NCBI GenBank assembly: GCA_964448935.1
Contig: CAYVBE010000162.1
Location: 1 to 10,029, forward strand
From: CAYVBE01 sp964448935
GTDB lineage: Bacteria > Planctomycetota > Brocadiia > SM23-32
Reading direction: 5' to 3'
DNA: 10,029 nt
In this document: one piece after another, positions 5,987 to 10,029 of the stretch
Numbering within the stretch: the first letter of the stretch is position 1
Layout of the letters: each line of letters begins with the position of its first letter
Notes under the pieces: generated by a model
The model's input: only the letters and a program-made list of their open reading frames with translations
Told to the model about the DNA's origin: nothing
Databases searched by the model: none
Position numbers and translations under genes: made by a program

Positions 5987-7059
5987 CCCGGGGGACGGCG
6001 ATCAAAACGGCGCTGAAGGTGCTGGCCGTGGTGGCGGTGGTCGGCCTGCTGTACCTTCTGGTGCGTCGGGTGGGCGTGGCCAACATCCTGCGGGCGGTCC
6101 GCGAGTCGGACAAGGAGTGCATCCGGAGCGCCACCTTGCTGCAGTTCACCGTGTTCGTGCTGTGGTGCTTCCGCTGGCTGCACATCATGCGCCCGAAGGG
6201 CCGCCAGAACATGGCCACCGTCTTTCCCATCTACATGGCCGGCGTTTTTTTCAACGTCATCACGCCGGGCGCGCGCGTGGGCGGCGAGCCAGTGCGCGCC
6301 TATTACATGAGCCGGGCCTTCGGCGGGGAGAAGACGGCTTACCTGGGCACCATCCTGGCGGACAAGGTGGTCTACGGCACGGTGTTCTTCTGCTTCCTCG
6401 TCGCGTCGGTGTTCTTCGTGGTGGCGTTCGTGCCCATCGCGCTGTTCTACAAGGCGGCCATGGCGGGCATCGTGGGGCTGGTGCTGCTGGCGGTGCTCAG
6501 TGGTTTCCTTCTGCGGGAGCAGATCGGCGTCCGGTCCCGCCTGCTGGGCAGGCTTCTGCCGGCGATCTACAACGGCCGGCTGCTGAAGTTCCTGCGGGAG
6601 CGGTTCCACACCTACGAGCACTTCGAGGAATACGCCATCCAGAAGCTGGAGAACCTGGTGGCCCCGTTCTCGCGCGCGGCGGGCAGTCCGAAATCCCTGG
6701 CGCTGATCATCGGCATCTCCGCCGTCTCCTGGCTGCTGGTCTGCCTGGCCCACCTGGTGCTGTTCCACGGGTTCGGGGCCGACATCGGCTTCCTGAGGGT
6801 GCTGGTCATCGTGACCATCTCCACCTTCTTCGGCGACATTTCCATGTCGCCCGGCGGGGCCGGTTTCATGGAGGCCGCCATGCTGGGCCTGTGCGCGGCC
6901 TTCGGGGTGGAGCAGAGCACGGCGGCGGCGGTCACCTTCCTGAGCCGCGGCATCTTTTACGGGATCGGGCTGGGGCTGGGGGGATTGAGCCTTGTGGGCC
7001 TGGCGGGCGTTTACGGGTGGCGGAAGGACGACGTCAAGGAGAGCTCCGGGGTTGGGTGA
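5983..7059 (+). CDS. flippase-like integral membrane protein (UPF0104 / LPG synthase TM domain family)
   Basis: A 358-residue inner-membrane protein of the YbhN/UPF0104 family, related to the membrane half of lysylphosphatidylglycerol synthase (MprF). I count about eight hydrophobic segments, near 10-27, 49-68, 80-97, 125-152, 157-177, 237-260, 269-286 and 320-345, with a cytosol-sized loop at 180-235. Family signatures are the re-entrant TPGARVGGEPVRAY (94-107) and SPGGAGFMEA (289-298) with Glu297. The soluble MprF synthase domain is absent, so amino-acid transfer is unlikely. With the upstream glycosyltransferase it probably makes up a glycolipid synthesis and translocation pair (inference). 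The ATG overlaps the previous stop, and GGAGGGG stands 7 bases upstream. The 3' end overlaps the convergent larC by 26 bases. Confidence 0.88.
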   Translation: MTRGTAIKTALKVLAVVAVVGLLYLLVRRVGVANILRAVRESDKECIRSATLLQFTVFVLWCFRWLHIMRPKGRQNMATVFPIYMAGVFFNVITPGARVGGEPVRAYYMSRAFGGEKTAYLGTILADKVVYGTVFFCFLVASVFFVVAFVPIALFYKAAMAGIVGLVLLAVLSGFLLREQIGVRSRLLGRLLPAIYNGRLLKFLRERFHTYEHFEEYAIQKLENLVAPFSRAAGSPKSLALIIGISAVSWLLVCLAHLVLFHGFGADIGFLRVLVIVTISTFFGDISMSPGGAGFMEAAMLGLCAAFGVEQSTAAAVTFLSRGIFYGIGLGLGGLSLVGLAGVYGWRKDDVKESSGVG

Positions 7060-8221
7060 AAACGGCGACGGCTGCCCGGTAGACCTCACGCAGGGACAGG
7101 TCCCGATCCTCGGCCAGCGCCCGGCAGTCCTCGTATTCCGGCTCGCACCGCACCACCTGCCCACCCAGACGGGCCACCTTCACGCGGACCTCGCCCCACG
7201 GGGTCTCCACTGATGTGCTCTCGCGTTGCAGCTTTGAGCGCTGCCACAGGCACCGCCGCACGCCCAGGGTGGTCGTGTGCCGCCAGATGAGCCCTTCCAG
7301 CGCTTCGCGGCGCTCGGGCGTGCAAAGCACAGTGAGCCGAATGCCGGGACGGCCCTTCTTCATCTGGATGGGGCAGGTCCAGACGTCGAGCGCGCCGCCG
7401 GAGAGCAGCTTCTCGCTGCAGAAACCCACCTCCTCCCCCGTCATGTCGTCCACGTTGGCCTCCAGCACCCAGACGACGTCCGAGTCCAGGTTCCCGGGCG
7501 GCTTCTCGCCCACCGTCAGCCTCAGGACGTTGGGCAGCCCGGGTATATCCCGACCCCCCGCCCCGTAGGCGACAGTTTCGACGGACATATCCGGCCAGAA
7601 CGGCACCGGCTCGCCCAGCGTGGTGAGCAGCGCGGCCCCGGTGGGGGTGGTCAATTCCACGTCCACCGGCCCGCCGGCCGTCGGACACCCCTTCAACAAC
7701 TCGGCGGTGGCCGGCGCGGGCACCGGAAGTGTCCCGTGGGCCGCCTCCACGGTACCGCCGCCCAGCATGACGGTGCCGAACTTCAGGGCATCCAGCCCAA
7801 GTTCTTCCAGCGCCGCCACGGTGCCCACGATGTCGCAGATGGCATCCACCGCGCCCACCTCGTGGAAGTGGAGGCTGTCCGGGTCGGTGTCGTGAACGCG
7901 CGCTTCAGCCTCCGCCAGACGGCGGAACACCCGCGAGCTGTGCTCCAGCACGCGCTCGGGAAGCGAGCCGGCCCGGAGGATCTCCAGAACATCCCCCAGT
8001 CCCCGGTGCGGGTGATGGTGGTGCTCTTCCAGTTCCACGGTGACCTTCGTCGCCGCCAGCCCGGCGCGGGTGGTGCGCTCCGCGCTCAGCGCATAGCCGG
8101 AGATCGGCAGCCCCTCCAGGGCGCTCTCGATACAGTCCAGCGGCACCCCGGCGTCCACACACGCCCCCAGGCACATGTCGCCGCTCACGCCGCTGAAACA
8201 GTCCATATAGCCGATACGCAT
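7034..8221 (-). CDS. larC: nickel insertion protein LarC (nickel-pincer cofactor synthesis)
   Basis: LarC uses CTP to insert nickel into the pyridinium dithiocarboxylate precursor made by LarB and LarE, yielding the cofactor of lactate racemase LarA and related enzymes. The 395 residues cover the whole family. The start MRIGYMDCFSGVSGDM is the conserved N-terminus. A histidine cluster, EEHHHHPHR (65-73), and LHFHEVGAVDAICDI (117-131) are typical nickel-site regions. LTTPTGAALL (190-199) and the C-terminal half EANVDDMTGEEVGF (254-267) with MKKGRPG (287-293) complete it. In Lactiplantibacillus the gene is split in two frames joined by a programmed frameshift; here one frame is continuous. The ATG at 8221 was preferred over 8260 because AGGTGGGAG precedes it. 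It may be cotranscribed with the GlmU-like gene 58 bases upstream. No larA, larB or larE is in the window. Confidence 0.93.
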   Translation of the reverse strand: MRIGYMDCFSGVSGDMCLGACVDAGVPLDCIESALEGLPISGYALSAERTTRAGLAATKVTVELEEHHHHPHRGLGDVLEILRAGSLPERVLEHSSRVFRRLAEAEARVHDTDPDSLHFHEVGAVDAICDIVGTVAALEELGLDALKFGTVMLGGGTVEAAHGTLPVPAPATAELLKGCPTAGGPVDVELTTPTGAALLTTLGEPVPFWPDMSVETVAYGAGGRDIPGLPNVLRLTVGEKPPGNLDSDVVWVLEANVDDMTGEEVGFCSEKLLSGGALDVWTCPIQMKKGRPGIRLTVLCTPERREALEGLIWRHTTTLGVRRCLWQRSKLQRESTSVETPWGEVRVKVARLGGQVVRCEPEYEDCRALAEDRDLSLREVYRAAVAVFTQPRSSP

Positions 8222-8279
8222 GGCAAATCTCCCACCTGTAAGCGTGTCATCAGGCTCCATGGCGGCCGGGGCTCCAGGC

Positions 8280-9506
8280 TCAAAAAACGGGCGGCTCTTC
8301 GGAGAGTTCGCGTTCGGCGCGGGTCAGTTCGAAGACTTCCTTCAGCAGGGCGATGTCTTCCTCCGTCTGCTCGACGTCTCGGCGCACGAACATGCGCTTC
8401 TGGGTGATGATGGCCTGCTCGACCGTCATCTGCGTTATCTGGCCGAAGGTCTTGGCGAAGTTACAGAAACTCGGCACGTTCTGCCCCACGCAGCCGTAGA
8501 GCATGCTGGAGACGCCGATGGTCTTGCCCGTGAAGATGCTCGTGTTGATGGCGCTCTTGGAGTAGTCGCCGATCACGCAGCCCAGGAACTGCATGCCGGT
8601 CTCAACGCGCCGGCCGCGATGGCGGATGCGCACCTCTCCGTAGGTGTTCTTCAGGTCGCTGTTGCTGGTGCCGGCGCCCAGATTGACCCACGAGCCCACG
8701 TAGGCGTGGCCGAGGAAGCCGTGGTGCTGCTTGTTGGAGTAGTCCTCGATCACGCCGGCCTCCACCTCGCCGCCTATCTTGCAGGTGTGGCCGATGGAGG
8801 CGCAGTCCTTGACGGATGAGCGTTCGATGATACGGGAGTTCGGCCCGACGTAGACGGGCCCCTCGAAGAAGGTGAAGTCCAGCACCCGCACGCCGTCGTC
8901 CAGCACCACGGGCCCGTCGTCCGCGTGGAAGATGGCCGTGTCGGACACCTGCACGTTCTCGCCGACGTAGACGCCCGGCTGAAGCTCGGTGTAGCCGTCC
9001 CCGGCGATCTTGTGCTCCAGGTTGGCGGCGAGCAGTTCCTCCAGGGCGCCGATCACGTGGAACGGGTAGTCGAAGGTCCGGAAGGGGTCCTCGTCCGCCA
9101 CCGGCAGCCCGAGTTCCAGCAGGAAGCCGGAGACCTTCCCTGCGCTGAGCGCCGGCAGATCCGTCCCGGCGGGCACCAGGGCGGCTGCCACCCTCTCCCC
9201 GGCGGTGCAGATACAGGGCTGAGCCTGCTGCAGCATGGACCGGAACCGCTCCGCGTAGCGCGTGTCCGGCGCGACGGAGGCGTTGACGAACAGAACGGGC
9301 CCATCCCCCGGCTCGGCACGGTCATAGGCGCACCGGGCCACGTCGGACAGGTAATCCCGGACGACGTATGCGACGTCCCCGCAGGCCACCCGTGCGACGC
9401 CGTAGAGGTCGTATATGCCGCAGGTGACGCCGAAGGCGGGCCGCGTCAGAGTGATCGGCCACATGTCGGCAACATGGTCATCCTCGAACAGCACGATGTC
9501 GGCCAC
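8280..9506 (-). CDS. GlmU-like sugar-1-phosphate nucleotidyltransferase / acyltransferase
   Basis: A 408-residue two-domain protein of the alternative bacterial GlmU family (TIGR03991-like), thought to make UDP-GlcNAc or a related nucleotide sugar. Its N-terminus, IVLFEDD (4-10) then WPITLTRPAFGVTCGI (16-31), replaces the canonical GxGxRM-PK loop of E. coli GlmU. The C-terminal part, about 175-345, is a left-handed beta-helix with hexapeptide repeats. It contains GEVEAGVIEDYSNKQHHGF (246-264) and VNLGAGTSNSDLKNTYG (274-290), both characteristic of this family and likely acyl-acceptor and CoA-site segments. Residues 365-405 form a charged helical tail. The start is a GTG at 9506 with GGGGGGAG 7 bases upstream; no upstream in-frame start is usable. 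The stop lies 58 bases before larC. The true sugar is uncertain, and the acetyltransferase activity is predicted from family only. Confidence 0.85.
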   Translation of the reverse strand: MADIVLFEDDHVADMWPITLTRPAFGVTCGIYDLYGVARVACGDVAYVVRDYLSDVARCAYDRAEPGDGPVLFVNASVAPDTRYAERFRSMLQQAQPCICTAGERVAAALVPAGTDLPALSAGKVSGFLLELGLPVADEDPFRTFDYPFHVIGALEELLAANLEHKIAGDGYTELQPGVYVGENVQVSDTAIFHADDGPVVLDDGVRVLDFTFFEGPVYVGPNSRIIERSSVKDCASIGHTCKIGGEVEAGVIEDYSNKQHHGFLGHAYVGSWVNLGAGTSNSDLKNTYGEVRIRHRGRRVETGMQFLGCVIGDYSKSAINTSIFTGKTIGVSSMLYGCVGQNVPSFCNFAKTFGQITQMTVEQAIITQKRMFVRRDVEQTEEDIALLKEVFELTRAERELSEEPPVF

Positions 9507-9542
9507 GGTTCTGCTCCCCCCTGTGAGTTACATAAGGGTTGT

Positions 9543-9564
9543 GCCCGGTCCGGCAGGGCCGGGC
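9543..9564. repeat. hairpin at the 5' end of the GlmU-like transcript
   Basis: An inverted repeat with outer arms GCCCGG and CCGGGC. On the plus strand it extends to nine pairs with one G-T wobble around a GGCA loop; on the minus-strand RNA it gives six perfect pairs, a C-A mismatch and two more pairs. Its outer edge coincides with the predicted transcription start of the GlmU-like gene, so it could protect the mRNA 5' end or form part of an operator. No T-tract follows on either strand. Confidence 0.4.
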
Positions 9565-9570
9565 GTTCAA

Positions 9571-9599
9571 ATACTACCGTCGGGCGCCCGAACGCGCAA
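9571..9599 (-). promoter_or_regulatory. predicted promoter of the GlmU-like gene with an embedded palindrome
   Basis: On the minus strand TTGCGC (9594-9599) and TAGTAT (9571-9576) are 17 bases apart, each four of six to consensus. Transcription would start near 9564, about 58 bases before the GTG. The spacer contains the perfect 10-base palindrome CGGGCGCCCG (9581-9590), a natural place for a repressor to sit. It lies just after the terminator of the upstream lipoprotein gene, as expected for a separate transcription unit. Confidence 0.4.
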
Positions 9600-9661
9600 G
9601 CGGGCGGCACAGAAATAAAAACGGCAGGCGAACCGGAGTTCGCCTGCCGTGGCGCGTTCGG
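9588..9661. repeat. 10-base inverted repeat flanking the terminator
   Basis: ccgaacgcgc (9588-9597) is repeated exactly as its reverse complement, gcgcgttcgg (9652-9661). The arm centres are 64 bases apart, about six helical turns. The left arm overlaps the -35 box of the GlmU-like gene, and the right arm lies in the 3' untranslated part of the lipoprotein gene. A partial third copy, gcgttc, lies at 9563-9568. A two-site operator is possible; chance in GC-rich DNA is the main alternative. Confidence 0.35.
9612..9650 (-). terminator. intrinsic terminator of the small lipoprotein gene
   Basis: A perfect 13-bp stem (9621-9633 with 9638-9650) closes a 4-base loop. Read on the minus strand it is followed at once by TTTTTATTTC. 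It starts 30 bases after the lipoprotein stop and separates that gene from the GlmU-like promoter. This is the strongest terminator in the window. Confidence 0.92.
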
Positions 9662-9679
9662 AAGGTCGTTCGCTGCGTA

Positions 9680-9898
9680 TCAGTATCTGTACGGCGGGAA
9701 GGTCTCCTCGTGGACCACACTCGGTTCGTCGAGTCCCAGAACCCAGTCAACGTCGTCGGGAATCAACTGGAGGTCCTGGCGCACGACCCTGCGACGGCGC
9801 TCCATCTTCTCGGGCGAGAAAGCGTTGCACCCGGTGGAAACAATCAGACCGATCACTGCCAGCAGACAGAGCGTAAGGATGACGGAACGCTGCCTCAT
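9680..9898 (-). CDS. small lipoprotein of unknown function
   Basis: A 72-residue exported protein. After MRQR comes a hydrophobic segment (5-20) and the lipobox-like VSTGC with Cys24, so the mature form would be a lipid-anchored peptide of about 49 residues. Serine at -3 is acceptable but not ideal for a lipobox. The mature part is basic at first (EKMERRRRVVRQ) and ends in DDVDWVLGLDEPS (48-60) and an aromatic, Pro-rich tail. I recall similar D-W-x-L-G-L-D-E-P tails in other short planctomycete lipoproteins, but cannot verify that here. The ATG at 9898 has GGGAG 9 bases upstream; starts up to 9982 would bury the signal peptide and run into the promoter. It is a single-gene unit with its own strong promoter and terminator. 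Confidence 0.8.
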   Translation of the reverse strand: MRQRSVILTLCLLAVIGLIVSTGCNAFSPEKMERRRRVVRQDLQLIPDDVDWVLGLDEPSVVHEETFPPYRY

Positions 9899-9949
9899 CG
9901 AATCAATCTCCCTCGCAAAAAGCCGCACCTCTTCCGAACAATCGCCTAA

Positions 9950-9978
9950 ACTATAGAGCGTGTGCGTCCCCATGTCAA
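9950..9978 (-). promoter_or_regulatory. strong sigma70 promoter of the small lipoprotein gene
   Basis: On the minus strand a perfect -35 TTGACA (9973-9978) and a -10 TATAGT (9950-9955, five of six) are 17 bases apart. Transcription should start near 9943, giving a leader of about 45 bases. A run of seven T lies just upstream (9981-9987 read on the minus strand). It may act as an UP-like element or be the T-tract of a terminator for a minus-strand gene beyond the right edge; the stem next to it is weak. Confidence 0.7.
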
Positions 9979-10029
9979 CCAAAAAAAGCCGAAGACCGGG
10001 GCGGCCGGGCGCTCCGCCGGGCTGGGTAT

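Noticed and set aside
5872..7164. 430-codon minus-strand open frame opposite the flippase-like gene
   Set aside because: Its translation is rich in His, Gln, Arg and Ala without a recognisable domain, and it lies opposite a clear membrane protein.
7034..8221. Programmed frameshift in larC
   Set aside because: Both LarC halves are in the same continuous frame with all expected motifs, so no recoding is needed.
8222..8279. Repeated gagcctg/ggagcc words between the GlmU-like gene and larC
   Set aside because: Short direct repeats in a 58-base spacer; no hairpin with T-tract and nothing that sets them apart from chance.
7277..8407. 376-codon plus-strand open frame opposite larC
   Set aside because: Low-complexity Arg/Gly/His-rich product antisense to a clear larC.
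9981..10029. Terminator of a minus-strand gene beyond the right edge
   Set aside because: There is a seven-T tract on the minus strand, but the adjacent stem is only about four pairs, so it is noted under the promoter and not called.

Overview
The window is a GC-rich stretch of bacterial chromosome with nine well-supported protein genes, strong Shine-Dalgarno sites, and no RNA gene, insertion sequence, CRISPR array or phage gene. The best guess is a member of the Planctomycetota or a related PVC-type lineage. The clues are a zinc-ribbon protein opening with a CPNPECGK-type motif, a secreted leucine-rich-repeat protein, a tiny lipoprotein with a DWVLGLDEPS tail, and the alternative (non-E. coli) type of GlmU-like enzyme. 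This placement is an inference; there is no rRNA to confirm it.

Layout from left to right. Bases 1-248 are G-rich and hold no convincing gene. A secreted LRR protein (minus) and glucosamine-6-phosphate deaminase nagB (plus) are divergent and appear to share a compact region with two back-to-back sigma70-type promoters. A small membrane protein with two zinc ribbons (plus) follows. It converges, with only 3 bases between stops, on rtcA (minus), which encodes RNA 3'-phosphate cyclase and has a near-consensus promoter very close to its start codon. Divergent from rtcA is a three-gene plus-strand operon linked by ATGA overlaps: an alanine/serine-glyoxylate-type class V aminotransferase, a family 2 glycosyltransferase and a UPF0104/LPG-synthase-TM flippase-like membrane protein. 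The 3' end of the flippase-like gene overlaps by 26 bases the 3' end of larC (minus), the nickel-insertion protein of nickel-pincer cofactor synthesis. Upstream of larC on the same strand is a GlmU-like sugar nucleotidyltransferase/acyltransferase. At the right end a 72-residue lipoprotein (minus) has a TTGACA promoter and a textbook intrinsic terminator.

Functional themes. NagB and the GlmU-like protein both act on amino-sugar phosphates. The glycosyltransferase and flippase-like pair probably make and move a lipid-linked sugar or other glycolipid. RtcA (RNA end processing), LarC (nickel cofactor) and the aminotransferase (glyoxylate/serine metabolism) are housekeeping or accessory metabolic genes whose usual partners are not in the window. 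I see no defence system or mobile element. The most interesting items are the aminotransferase-glycosyltransferase-flippase operon, the promoter and inverted-repeat arrangement at 9543-9661, and the strongly expressed-looking small lipoprotein.
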